DNA of 64,000 nucleotides from Manduca sexta (GCF_014839805.1 NC_051137.1:8607170-8671169); one strand, 5' to 3'; counted from the stretch's first letter, positions 1-13,200 are shown. Numbers and translations are program-made. Notes: generated by a model not told the origin, from the sequence alone.

Positions 1-2533
1 ATATTTTTTCTTTCTTACCATGAATTTCTTCCCCATTTACATTGGCTCCATTAGATATAAGGTACTTTACAACATCCAAATGACCCCTCCCGGCTGCCAA
101 ATATAATGCGGTTTTTTCGTTTGTGTCCCTTGCTTCTAAATAGGCACCATTGTTGACTAGAATTCTTACCTAACAATGGAAACATTTCCATCACATAAAT
201 TTATAACAAAGGACATCACTACTGTTTAGTTAGCTTCCTGATTTGCAGTTCTATCATTGCTTATTAATATAGTTTCTTACATTTGATTGTGTACATTTTT
301 TAATATGTAACAAAAAATATACGAAAACGAAATTTGTCAACAAAATTCAAACATGAAAAATGAAGGAGCTATTTGAATTTGAAATATTGCAAGCAAAATT
401 GTGGGGTAGTGTTATCGCGTTATTTCTTTCTTACGCACACACAGTTACGACCAGTGGACCTTGGTAACGTCACAATTTGTCATGACTGCTATTTAACAGT
501 TACACCTTCCACCAAATTTCAAAGCTTTATTGTACAGATTTTGAAATATTTTTTTTTGTGGCATGAATGATTGATAACTGTATTTTATTAAAAATAGTCA
601 ATCCTACTATAATCCACGAAAAAAAGAAAACTGAATTCATCCACTACTATTAATCCCAGTTAAAATTATATGTAGGAATTTAATTAATACATGTTCATCA
701 TCATCACCATCAACTACATAAAGTCCACTGCATAATACATGGTATACAATGAAAATGATGTACTAACTATTTCTAAGAAACCTCTTGATGCTGCAAAATG
801 CAGTGGTGTCATCTTTTCATGTGTTTTATAATTGACATGACTTCCAGCCGAGAGTAGTGTCCGGACTACATCAACATGATTTTTGACAACCGCCACATGA
901 AGAGGTGTCAGCCCATCCCCAGCGGTTACATCTAATTTGCAACCTGAAACAAAGTACTTACAGTAAAATTTCGAGCACCATGGTGTAGACAAAATCTTCA
1001 ACTAAGCACAACATTTAAATACAGCGTTGTACATTGCACAGATATTAAAAATGAATTTATATTCTGGTGGAACCTTGTACTTGTTACATTCTTGGCCATG
1101 CCTGATTTTAAGGAATGTAACAAGTTACACCTATAAGATCATTAACAAAATTTGATGTCCAATGCAATAATAGCGATAAAAAAAATCATAACGAGATATT
1201 TTATATAAAATACTATTTTATTTACCGGCTTCAATTAATAACTTCACTACAGATAGATGTCCTTGTTCTGCAGCATAATGCAGTGCAGTCCTCATAAAGG
1301 CATCTTGTTGGTCAATGCCATTGCTCACTACTGAAGCTGATGCTATAGCTGCCCCTGTACATTCCAATATAGCAGCATACCACCTGTAATTTATAAAATA
1401 AAATCATCCAGCATATATTACCTGAAGCAAGGAAGTTTTTTACAAGTTACCTTGTATATTCACAACTCTAATCATCCAGGAGATTAGTCATAAAACATAA
1501 AATAAAAAGAATATTTCACTATTAGATTGAATCTACATTGTTAACAGGTAAAGCAGTGGCAGCCTCACAAGGTGGCAAGTGGTTTGCTGTACCTTGGCGG
1601 ATTTGTTTTTATTGTAATAACAAAATTGTTAATATCTGGTATTTTACGATCATGCCTATGGAACTATTAAAAATAGTTTTTTTTTGTTTTGCCTGGCGCC
1701 TAATTGTAATTCAATTTGACATTCACCCAAACCTTGTGTTGATTAACACACCAGTTGAAAGTATTGTCATGAGACCAATTCAGCAATAAAATGACACCAA
1801 TAAAAATTTATTAATAATCACTTTTCATGCCATAATTAATAAAATAAAACATACTTGTACATTGAAGACCAAGTCTCATCTTCACTGGTTGTTGCTGCAA
1901 CAGTTCCAATATCCTCATCCCACTCCAAATCTGCTTGGGGTGAGGGTGTGAGTGATGGTGGGCTTAGTGGTGCTCTCAAACCAGAAAATCTACTTTCATC
2001 ACTACTAGACCCATCACTATGAATGAACACAAAGTACCCTTGGTTTTTATCAGGCTTCACACCCTCTTCCACAATACCAATTGCTTCGTATTGTCCCACG
2101 CAATAGTCTTTGAACTTCTTATCGCTAACATTTTTAAATTTCACAGCACTTTCACCATTTGAGCTCTCCTGTTTAATTTTGCGCTTATGACATTTAACTA
2201 CACGCTTTCTTGGGTTGACTGGGTATGGTGTTTTATTCTGGTTTTTTGTTGAATTACTAGCAGCAATGAGTAATTTTAATATCGCAATATTTCCCAAGTA
2301 TGCAACTTCTCCTAAACAAGTTTTGCCATGACTAACAGTCTTGTTAGGATTAGCACCTAAAAAAAAATATATATATTAACACATCAGAAGTTATTGTTAA
2401 CATTTGAAACACATCTATAAACAGAAAACAACCGTTTATATAATTATATACCTTGAGACAAAAGTTGCGAAATAGAACTGTGGTCATTCATAGTTATTGC
2501 TTGAAAAAGAGTTTCTTCTAAAGATTTTTCCAT
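1..2533 (-). CDS. Ankyrin-repeat protein, 5' part of the gene (3' end beyond window)
   Basis: I joined five coding exons by splice sites that keep one open frame: 2533-2452, 2356-1855, 1383-1226, 943-768 and 169-19. The last ends at a GTAAG donor, so the gene continues off the left edge. The first 356 residues are visible. Residues 28-60 look like a degenerate ankyrin repeat. Residues 61-195 are a low-complexity linker with a basic stretch (PRKRVVKCHKRKIK), a Ser/Pro-rich part and an acidic part. From about residue 210 come four clear repeats: TALHYAAEQGHLSVVKLLI, TPLHVAVVKNHVDVVRTLL, TPLHFAASRGFLEI, and TALYLAAGRGHLDVVKYLI. Each has the TPLH/TALH helix start and the VV-LL second helix. Ankyrin repeats bind proteins; the partner is unknown. 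The start codon opens MEKSLEETLFQAI and is the most upstream one in the first coding exon. It is divergent from the PIX gene, whose start lies 1.5 kb away. The family is not identified beyond ankyrin repeats. Confidence 0.85.
692..760 (-). repeat. RTE-type LINE 3' tail remnant
   Basis: On the minus strand a short piece reads ATGCAGTGGACTTTATGTAG, followed by GATGATGATG repeats. This is the decayed form of the RTE 3' end (QQWTS-stop plus an ATG run) seen elsewhere in this window. It sits in intron 4 of the ankyrin gene, within about 10 bp of the exon's splice donor at 767-766. Confidence 0.45.
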
Positions 2534-2833
2534 CTTTTAATTGGCCTGTTATGCAAAGAGTAATTTAAACTAGCTGCAGTTAAATTATCACCCCGAATCA
2601 ATAATCACCAATCAGGCAAATGGAATATACCGCAGATACAGTTATTAGAGATACATTTTGTATCTGGTACTGATAAAGTTACGTGGCTGAAATAACTACA
2701 TGTTATGTTATCATAGGAAACATGCTGGAGCTCTTTTATGTAGATTTAATAAAAAAAAATTGGAAAATATTATTTCCCAATTTTCATATTTGTTTGACAT
2801 TTAACACAACGAAAGCTGACAACTGACAGCGAC

Positions 2834-3370
2834 TCGGCCAAAGAGATTTTTTTTTTTTGGTTTGATTTACTCCTTAAGGAGAAGGCAAAGGCTCTTAGCC
2901 ATACAGCCTAGTCTGTCTTCTTTTATACTTCTTCTTTATTACAGTTTAAAGGCCGGAGCCATATCTGTAATATTCTTGAATTATAAGACGAAAGTCATGT
3001 TTGCAACGTTCCCAATTATAAGGCTGAAGCCATGTCTGAAATATTCTCAATTATAGGGCCGAAGCCATATCTGATATAGTCACAATTCTTAGGCCGAGGC
3101 CATGTCTGAAATAGTCTCAATTATAAGGCCGAAGCCATGTCTGCAATATTCTCAATTATAAGGCCGAAGCCATGTCTGAAATAGTCTCAATTATAAGGCC
3201 GAGGCCATGTCTGAAATATTCTCAATTATAAGGCCGAAGCCATGTCTGAAATAGTCTCAATTATAAGGCCGAGGCCATGTCTGAAATATTCTCAATTATA
3301 AGGCCGAAGCCATGTCTGAAATAGTCTCAATTATAAGGCCGAGGCCATGTCTGAAATTCGGCCAAAGAGA
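2834..3370 (-). mobile_element. Retroposon-like insert with internal 35-bp tandem array
   Basis: A 13-bp direct repeat, TCGGCCAAAGAGA, flanks this block at 2834-2846 and 3358-3370. Just inside the left copy is a T run (about 2848-2859), which is a poly(A) tail when read on the minus strand. Next to it lie about 90 bp of unique sequence and then the tandem array at 2948-3357. Flanking duplication plus poly(A) is the hallmark of LINE-mediated insertion, so I infer a non-autonomous retroposon in minus orientation. I do not recognise the family. It occupies the space between the divergent ankyrin and PIX genes. Confidence 0.6.
2948..3357. repeat. 35-bp tandem repeat array, about 12 units
   Basis: The unit starts AAGGCCGAAGCCATGTCTGA and is 35 bp long; starts at 3195, 3230, 3265, 3300 and 3335 are exactly 35 apart. 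Odd and even units differ (GAAG versus GAGG, and TATTCTC versus TAGTCTC), so the right half is a 70-bp higher-order repeat. Units on the left (2948-3090) are more diverged, while those on the right are nearly identical, which suggests recent expansion at the right end. Confidence 0.9.
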
Positions 3371-4048
3371 ATTATAATATATATGGAAATGGACTCGGCT
3401 ATTTTCTGCAATGGGTTATCAAAAATAGGGATGCCTAGCAATAAATAAAATTTCCTTTCAAAGATGAAAAAGAGATACCCCAAAAATGAGAATATTAAGT
3501 GGCCTCGCGTCGGGTGTCAACAGTCTGTCGAAATGGGCTTTATATTTTGTCTATGGTCAATGGTGTAAAAAGAGTGGTAACACGGAGGAGTACCTACGTC
3601 GTATTTATGGTATATTTATTTTTGGAAGTCCATGAATTTGGATTCTTTATTAATTTTATTATTTTTGTAGGTAAAGAATTTATAGTTTCTACATAAATTA
3701 AATTATCTTCGTATAAATAGGAGTGTGATAATTTTGCAAACGACCTTCCTGTGATAGAAATTGATAATTGGTCTATTGAAACGATTGAACAAACAGGAAC
3801 TCATCTTCCTGTATACATATGCTGGAGGTATTTGTGAGTAATTGTCGAAAATTCCTGAATGCCTACGTAATATGAAAATTTGATGAATTTAAAGGAAAGT
3901 AATACATGTTTTTGTGAAATCCACTTCCAACATAAAACATTCATTACGTATATTAAATTGTAAATCCCTGAACTGCATTTTACCATTGATTTTCGTATGG
4001 AAAATAGTATTTATTATTAATATTTCTATTTTTGTCGTAGAAAATAAC

Positions 4049-4069
4049 ATGGTGCTAGAAGTTAAGTAA
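4049..4069 (+). promoter_or_regulatory. Six-codon upstream ORF just before the PIX start
   Basis: An ATG at 4049 opens a frame of six codons (MVLEVK) that stops with TAA at 4067-4069, one base before the PIX ATG at 4071. A polypyrimidine stretch ending in GTAG at 4037-4040 looks like a splice acceptor, so this uORF would lie in the same exon as the start. Such a uORF could reduce or tune translation by leaky scanning or reinitiation; that role is inferred. Confidence 0.4.
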
Positions 4070-4070
4070 A

Positions 4071-4254
4071 ATGTCAACCGAAAATTGCTTGGTGAAAGCA
4101 ATATATTCATTCAAAGGCAAAAATAATGATGAACTATGCTTCAAGAAAGGTGACATTATCACAGTTACTCAAAAAGAGGAGGGAGGATGGTGGGAGGGTA
4201 CTCTAGGTGAGACCACCGGCTGGTTTCCAAGCAACTATGTGACTGAATATAAAG
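4071..4254 (+). CDS. rtGEF: PIX exon 1: SH3 domain
   Basis: The exon encodes residues 1-61 and ends in phase 1 at a GTATGA donor. The SH3 signature is complete: ALYDY-like AIYSF, the acidic RT loop ([11 protein letters not shown]), the tryptophan pair EGGWWEGTL and the closing GWFPSNYV. The start is chosen because in-frame upstream sequence adds no homologous residues and the domain begins right after it. Confidence 0.93.
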
Positions 4255-7200
4255 GTATGACATTTACACCACAATTTACTTATTAATATACTTATTTTAG
4301 ACCTTTATTATTATGGAAATAGATTTATTCATATGTGTCTGCTAAACATATGTGTGATGTTATTAATATTTCATAGTGTACATGCATGAGCTTTGTACAA
4401 ATATTAAAAAGACTATGCAGTGCAGTTTAAAATTGAGTAAAAAAATTTCTTTTTAAAGAATCTATATCTTGTTATGTACATATGTAAAATTAAAATTAAA
4501 AGGCAAAACAAGGTATATCCATAGAGTATTAATTAATAATATGAAGGTTCCTGAAGTGTGAACTATTAGATATTTTAACTCTATACACATTATTCATACA
4601 TACTAATTGACAATATGTGAACTACACATTTTGTTTGTTTGTTTATGTATCCATGTTGTGTATGCAACTAAAAAGCAAATCAAGCTAGTTATATTATTAT
4701 GTCTGTATATAAGTACAATGCTTGAGCTCATAAAAAAGATACATTTTGAGCAAAACTGAACCACTGTAATGTTAACAACACATTGACTGCAGATTATTCA
4801 TCAATTATGTTTATTGGGTACAATGCATGTGTGACTATCATACAACTGGAATATTTAAAAAAATCTCTCTCAGACTCTCTAAAACTGTCTCACTCACTCA
4901 CTCATTCATGTCATGTAGTTAAAGACCAGTGCATAATAAGACATTCTGTGCGTGGTGCGCACTGGTGAATGGTTCATTGATTGGCACTGCAGACAACATG
5001 TGAAGCATGTTGTATTGCCAATGGTTGTCAAGTTGAGACACAAGCTATAAGTCATAATAATGCAGTTAGTAACACTGGTTAAAAATTAAATATTTTTGGA
5101 AAGAATATAGCAATTCTAATGGAGAAATCAGAGATCCATAGCAAATAAGCCATAACAAAACACTGCAAATAAAAAAAATGCAAAAGTCATGTAGAAATAA
5201 TATTGGATGGATTCTCATAAATGCTTTGTTAATGTTTCAAAAGATCCTACAGGTTCTGTTACAACATCCCCAATTAGAGCACCTTCAGAAATACAAGCCT
5301 TTAGAAATGTGGTGCTTAAAGATATTATAGATTCAGAAAAAGCTCATGTTGCGGAAATGCAAGGACTTATCACCAACTTCTTACAACCATTAGAGAAAAG
5401 TGAGATGTAAGTATTTTTTATTAAAGTTCTTCTTATTAATTTTCAAATGTTATCTATAATTAAAAATAGAGTTTTTGTCATAAATATGTTTATGAATCAT
5501 GACATATTATGCATGGTGACTTGGGCTTACATTATAGCTAGATATATAATTTATAATATTTAAATCATTGTAATCATAGTGTTAAGTCTGCTGGAAAACC
5601 TAATAAATAAATGATAGTTAAAAATGTATAGTTAGGCTTTATTATATCAATGAGTTACATATATTTGTATGCCAAGTAGAAAAATATTGTTTTCCGGCAA
5701 ATGATGCATTCACTTGTACTTTAATTATTCTAACTATAGGTTTTGTGTCATTCAATCAATAACCACCTACATTTTGTAAATGATTTCTAAAGCTATGTAT
5801 TAATGGAAAGGAAATCCACTGTTTACCCAAGATGTTATCTTGGAATACGTCATCTATACTATTATATAAAGCTGAAGAGTTTGTTTGTTTGTTTGTTTGT
5901 TTGTTTGAACGCGCTAATCTCAGGAACTACTGGTCCAAACTGAAAAATTCTTTTTGCGTTGGATAGCCCTATGTTCGTGGAGTGCTATAGGCTATATATC
6001 ATCACGCTATACCCAATAGGAGCGGAGCAGTAATGCCTAATCTCAGGAACTATCGGTCCGAACTGAAAATTTCTTTTTGCGTTCGATAGCCCTTTGTTCG
6101 TGGAGTGCTATAGGCTATATATCATCACGCTATACCCAATAGGAGCGGAGCAGTAATGGCTAATCTCAGGAACTACCGGTTCGAACTAAAAAATCATTTT
6201 GTATTGGATAGCCCTTTGTTCGTGAAGTGCTATAGGCTATATATCATCACGCTATGACCAATAGGAGCAGAGCAGTAACGGCTAATCTCAGAAACTAGGA
6301 GTTTGAACTAAATAATTCTTTTTGTGTTGGATAGCCCTTTGTTCCTGGAATGCTATAGGCTATATATATCATCACGCTATGCCCAATAGGAGCGGAGCAG
6401 TAATCGCTAATCTCAGGAACTACCGGTTCGAACTGAAAAAATATTTTTGTGTTGGATAGCCCTTTGTTCCTGGAGTGCTATAGGTTATATATTGTCACGC
6501 TATGACCAATAGGAGCGGAGCAGTAATGAAACATGATGCAAAAACGGGGACAATTTATTAGTTTTGAGAGCTTCTGTTGCGTGCGCTGCATAAACGGTTA
6601 AAGTTATGCAACAATAATGTATGACGGGATTATTCCTCTTAAAAAGTTCTACAAAAATATCATAAAACAAAGTCCCCCGCTGCATCGGTCTGCCCGAACG
6701 TGTTAAACTTAAAAACTACCCAACGTATTAGGATAAAATTTGGTATGGAGACAGTTTGAGACCCTGGGAAGAACATAGGCTCCCGGGAAAGTATATAGCG
6801 TGACTTTTATAACGGAAAACTTTAGCCCGAAAAACTTTATAACGCGGGCGGAGCCGCGGGCAAAAGCTAGTAATATTATATAGATAGAACAATACATTAA
6901 AAAGGTTAATATAAGCTATACAAAACTGATCTACTGTAATATGTTTAAGGCTAACAAAAGATGAGTTCAAACAGTTAACGGGTAATATAAATGAGGTGCT
7001 GCAGACTCATGAACAGTTCCTTACATTACTTGAGGAGTGTGCTACGAAGACCGGTCCGGACCAAAGAGTGGGAGGATTATTTTTACAGTGGGCTCCTAAA
7101 ATTAAAGCTGTACACCAAACATATTGTTCCGGTCATCCTAAAGCTGTCTGCATTCTTGACAAATACAAGTAAGTTTCAATTATTTAAAGGTATTCGATAC

Positions 7201-10200
7201 ACCATTTATATTAAATATATGTGCCAATTAAAACTATAGATGGCTGCTGAAGTGGGCTGCTGCCCTCATCTTTTATGATACTAAATATGCATAATCTCAA
7301 TTTATCTCACAGTTTCATATTATATTGTATAGTGACTACTCAGTAATAAAATGTGAATCGCAAATGTGGATAAACCAGTGGGCTCTTAAATTACTTTATT
7401 GATGGCTTTATTATTAATGAGCAATAAAAACCAAACAGCTATGGATATCCATTTAGTTATTTATTGATAAAATATTTTTTTCAGAGAAGCATTGAACACA
7501 TGGATGGAAAATGCAGGTGCTGTTTGTCCAGGGGTGCTAGTATTGACAGCAGGGCTGTCGAAACCGTTTCGTCGGCTTGGCAAATATCCAGCAATGTTAC
7601 AGGAATTAGCGAGGCACGTTCATGAAGCACATCCAGATAGGGGCGATACACATCGCGCCTCCGTGGTCTACAAAGATATTGCAGTATGTACACTGTTCAG
7701 AATACTTATCGTATACGTACATAGTACTGTTTAAAGCTATTTAAACATAGTGGGCGTATTGCGATAGGAATGTGATTGTTGCGCGTCGAAATAAAATGTA
7801 TACAAGTTAAACGATAATATTATGTTGTACATAATTTACACTATTGTTGCTATAAGGTCCGTTATAGTCTGTCATGCCGAGAGATCACAAAGTTAGTTAT
7901 TTGTCAGAGTGGATGTGCCGCACTGCGTCGTCAGAAGGAGCTGGAGTTGCAAGTGGTGACGGGCGAGGTGCGCGGCTGGCCCGGCGGCGAGCTGGCGTCG
8001 CTGGGCGACGTGCTGCACATGGGCAGCGTGGCCGTGGGGCCCTCGCACCAGGACCGCTACCTCGTGCTGTTCCCCTCGGCGCTGCTACTGCTGTCGGTCA
8101 GCAAGCGAGTCTCGGCATTTGTTTACGAGGTGCGTTCTTATATTTGCTAAAAATAATGTGAATTTTTGTTGGTATTTTCTTCTCTCCATGTGTCAATGGA
8201 TATGGATATAATGGATGAATTGTTTATATAGTCATCTGTGGGTTGCAGAATGATATATAGGAAACTTTAGTATAAAGACAGACAGGATAACATCATCAGA
8301 TTAACATCTTATGTTGATCTTTAGAAATCCCCTATAGGTGGTGGCTAGTAGAATTATTAGGTATTCATGTACAGAAATTCTAATAAGCGAAATATTGAAT
8401 TTTTTATTTTATTTTTCCAGGGTTGTCTTCCATTAACTGGCATTACTGTATGCAAATTAGAGGACACAGATGTTCGGAAAAATGCATTTGAAATTAGCGG
8501 CCCAATGATAGATACTATTGTAGCAGTATGTCAGACCAAAGCCGAGGCTGATAACTGGGTAAGCTTGTTGCAAAAGCACTCCAACACGAGCAGCCCGGCT
8601 CACGAGCCCGGTCAGCCACAGTCTCTACCACATGTGAGTATCGAACTATCTATAATCTATTATAATATTATTAGAATAAATGTTTATTTGTACTATAAGA
8701 AACTTGTTACTAAGGTATTTTGTAATATTGTTGCATAGCTGACCCGCTCTCCTTCCGAAGGGGCGTTGTCTAGCATCAACTCTAGCCGCCGGAGTCTTTA
8801 TCACGTGACACTACCGCCCGCTAGTTACCCTTCTGCTTCGCCTTATTATTCATTAACAAAATATTTCGCGAGACTCGTTAAAAAGAAAGTAATAACGAAA
8901 CAAATGTTGCGCAAATTGTTACACGAAAGAACTTGGGCAAAAGCTTTCGAGTTGACGGGACTGCCTGTGAGGCGGCGACACAAAAATCACATCAAATTAA
9001 AAATAGAGAACGACGGCACGGTCGGGGCGGATACTGATTATTCTGACAGCGAGGAGAGTGACAAAGAGACAGACGATACGGAGTCGTACGCGAGTTCTAG
9101 TTGCACCGACGCTGAAGCACTGAGCTGCTCCAAAATGTTAAGGCAGGATGCCATGGACAGTCCCAGGACGATCTCTTCATCTTGCAGTAGTTGGGGCAGT
9201 AATTTTGGTTATGTGCGATATTTCGACAATTCCCCAGATATGCATTTGGATGAGTCACAAGTCCCCAAGTCATTTACTGCAACTACGGCAGATTGTACGA
9301 GAAATTTATTTCAAGGAATACCAGGTAATAGTGACAGGTTAAATACTGTCAAAACGATGAACACTGACCAGCAATCGCACAACCAATCCCGCATTTTACA
9401 TGATATGCCATCAACTTTTCCACATTCCGAAAGTACAGAAACTTCAAGTTTTGAAGTGAGACCTTACATGGCCTGCGAAGACCTAGTTAACATTGATCAG
9501 AACATGCAAATAGAAACCCTTGGAAATATTGATTCCGAGTATATACCTACAAGACAAAGCTTTCCAAACTGCGCAGCTAAAAATGACCCTTTACCAAAAC
9601 TTTGGAAATCACAAGAAGAAAATTACACTCCAGAAGAAACTGATAAAGAAAATATACTGACGGCAGATGTGTTACAAGAATTACCGCCGCCGTCTCCAAA
9701 ACCATATCGCCAATACTCGATTGAATCTATCATTATCGATCCACCGCCAATGTTCCGAAATGAACAGGAAGATAATATGAAAGTTATTAATGTCAATCTG
9801 AACACCAACGTACCTTTTCGCAAGCATTCGCTTAATTCTGATAAACGAATTAGAAGATCCGTTTCGAAATCGATGGTGGAGACAGAAAACGTAAACAAGA
9901 ACTCTGGATCGCGCATTCAAAGGATGAGTTCGCAATCTGAAAACGATAAAAATCATAGAAAATGTGAATGTTGTAACAGATCGCTGTGCCCTAGTCCGAG
10001 ATCGTCAGACTCTGGAGTTGTGGGAAGCTGCAACTTAGCGTCACCAGATATGCAGGAATATTCCACTACTGGCAATGCAGGAAACGATTCAGATAGTCAC
10101 GAAAAAGTTTCCGATCCTATAAAAGATTCGCTTACAAATCTCTCTCAAAGAGATTATGACGCAGGGCGACGCAAGCTCACGTTGTCTGAGATAGAGGCAG

Positions 10201-13200
10201 AAACGTTTGAGGATCAATGTAGATGCACGTCACCTTTCGGTTCAACTGCGAGGACATCGTGCGTCACCAGTGTCACTTCTGAAACCAGTCTTGATGTGAT
10301 GGATTTATCGAACACCCATGTCACTTCGACGTATGCTGCATCACCTTTACCAACATCGCAAATAAAGCGAACTTCAATAAGGAGAAACATCGAACGTTAT
10401 GTACCAGAAATAAAATTAAAACCCGAGCCTCCGCCGAGGATATACAGAAAACCAAGTACACATTTGGACATACCGAAGAATGTTCGTCAACCAATGCCTT
10501 GCCAGTGGAGCACGCTGAACATAACGGAACGCACCAAGCCCAGCTTGCACTACCACATGCGTATATACAGAGAGACACCGGAGACAAACAACAATGAGAG
10601 ACAGTCTCGGGCAAACGCGCCACGCAACCGCGACGTGTTTACCAAAGATAACAGACAAAGCGTGGATGCGAATTACGCGCAACTACGTAAAACGAGGTCT
10701 CGAAGCGAAGACTTTACGAAATTGCAGAAGGGTCTAGCGAGTCCCCAATCAGGTTTCGTGGTGTATCGTTCGGATTTATACGCGCACTGGTGGATGAAAG
10801 CAAAGTTACCCATAACCGTGGTCACCGACTCAGGCAAGGATTATTATTTTGTAAAGAGATACTGTTTTGTGTATCACTGGTTTGATTATAATATTGCCTT
10901 GAAGTTTGATAACCATTAGATTAATGCTGTCATTAGAATTACCCCCAGTGTTGCAGTGCTTTACTTGATCATCCTTGCCTGTGTTTATTCATTTTACTAA
11001 CTGTAAAACAATCACTGCAAGTAGACATCATGTTATTGTACTAACAAATTAAAAAGTCCAGTACATATATTGCATGGAAAGGCTTATTACCTCTTCCCGA
11101 GAGTATGTAGGAATTCGCATAGCTGATTACTTAAAGATCGTTGTATATTCTATAGTACAAACCCATTTGTAAATGGTTATGTATAATTTAATATTATAAT
11201 TTAGTTTAAGAAGGTACGTAAAAAATACCAAAATGTTACCGCTTAATTCGTTCCTAAGATAAGGAATTAAAGGTTATTGTATAAATCTGGTACCTTCGAA
11301 TATATATATCTCGGTTCCTCGGGACTGGAAGGTGTCCTCGAATCGGCGATCGGCTCGCCTCCTATCACAGCCCTGTGGAGGCTATTCTACCTATTCCGTC
11401 GGGATAACGACATGAGCTCATGTTTCATGTAAATCTCAAACGTTCTCTAATTACTACAGAAGTGAATAAATTTGGAAACACATTCCTCGCTTATATAAGT
11501 AGTTGTTAGAATACGGCGACTAATTGTATTGTGTTTACTATTTATACTTGCAGATGGCCGTGAGCGACAGTAATAGCTCTGATATATCATCCGGTCTAAC
11601 AAACCACAAAAGATCACACTCATTTAACAATCATCAAAGCTACACACAACATACGCAACAGACACAGAAAAATAAACAAAAGAATCAACCCGCGCGTTGG
11701 CTGCAAAACTCTTGCGACTCCCTCGACCAATCGCCCGCTAAACCGAACAAGAGTCCTATTGGCAAGAAATTTTCTTCTGTCGATTTTATTGACACTGCAG
11801 GCTCGAACTACAGCAGTAAAGGTAATAGTATAAACAAACTAATATGTCGTATTATCGACAGCAGTAGATGCATTGATGATTGTACGTTTTAGGATGGAGC
11901 ATAACTTGCTTGCGGCCCGCGCCGCCGCTGAGACCTCAGTCGTTCACAATCGGATCGGACGAAAACATTGGGCCCACGCATCCTTACGCACCGCATCAAA
12001 GAAAATCCAATTCGTACGAAGAAGATGCTCTTATATTAAAAGTCATTGAGGCTTATTGCACTTCGGCAAGGTGCAGGAATGCTGTAAGTTCCGGTGAGTA
12101 TTTTGTTTAATTATATTTCAGTAGATATTCGGGAGGTTTTTCTTTATCTAATATCAATCATATTATTTTTATTATTTAATTTATTGAAATAATACGGTTA
12201 CAAAATTATAAATGTATATCTGTTGAATAAAATATAAATTAATAATAAACCTATTACAAATTAAAGAATAATGAATGCCCACAAAATATAATTAATTAAA
12301 CTAAATTGGCTGGTATGCAATAAAAATAATTTCGATGAATGAAAATTTATATAATGCATATTACGAAGAAGTATAGTATGCAATGGTGTTATATTAAAGG
12401 CTAACAGTTTCCACTAACACAACTGTATTTATTATGCAGTACCCAATATACCACTGGAGATATTCGAGTCGACAAGAAGGAGACATGTGAAGTCAAGAAA
12501 CCGTATTATTAGCTGGTTCTTAGAATGAAACCGTATTTACACATAAAACCAAAATTTTCGCTAGTCATATAAATCGTAGAGCTTATAAATAATATTTATT
12601 AAAGATTGCTGTTGTCGATGTAACAATTATATTGAGCACATCGTCAGTCTCTCTCATTTTGATAATCAGTATAATCGTCTATTTATGCCGGTATATATGT
12701 GGGCACATGTCTCTAAATGCATGAACAAAGCATGCTTAAATAATCTCCCGTCTGTCGTACGTTGTATCTCTAGAACTCTTCTTAGATCTGAAACAACATG
12801 ACGTATTCAATATATTATATTATTAGATTACTTTATTTATATTTAGCTATTCCAGTACAAAGTAGCTAGTCGTAGTTGTATAGTAATTATTTACCAACTA
12901 CATATTTAATGACCGAGATGGTATCAATTCCAGAATCTCAGAAAAGATTATTATTTATTTTAATATTACTGACAATTCGATACCATAACCAATAATTCTT
13001 AACGTCTACTCTATGTGCAACATAACACGCTCTTCACATACTTATACATACATGCGTAACTAACAAGGATTGTGTCACGGTGCCAAGATGACTACATTAT
13101 AGTTGCTTCGACGACACCAACACTCAACGCAAGCAAATCTATGTGCGCGATTGTGAACGTGAATAACTCGCTTGTTTTCCGACACGATAGTCTGAATCTT

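Larger units (their letters stand above)
2534..4040. other. Divergent intergenic region
   Basis: This lies between the ankyrin start codon on the minus strand and the first coding exon of PIX. It must hold the minus-strand promoter and probably the promoter or a 5' UTR intron of PIX. Besides the retroposon and its array I see nothing coding. The 65-residue open frame at 3499-3696 has no family resemblance. Confidence 0.5.

Noticed and set aside
6975..7168. Starting PIX exon 3 at the CAG acceptor at 6974
   Set aside because: It breaks the phase with exon 2; the acceptor at 6949 keeps frame and adds the expected LTKDEFKQ residues.
10321..10682. Minus-strand frames of 88-100 codons within the PIX cassette exon
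   Set aside because: They lie opposite a far longer frame continuous with the PIX gene and resemble no family.
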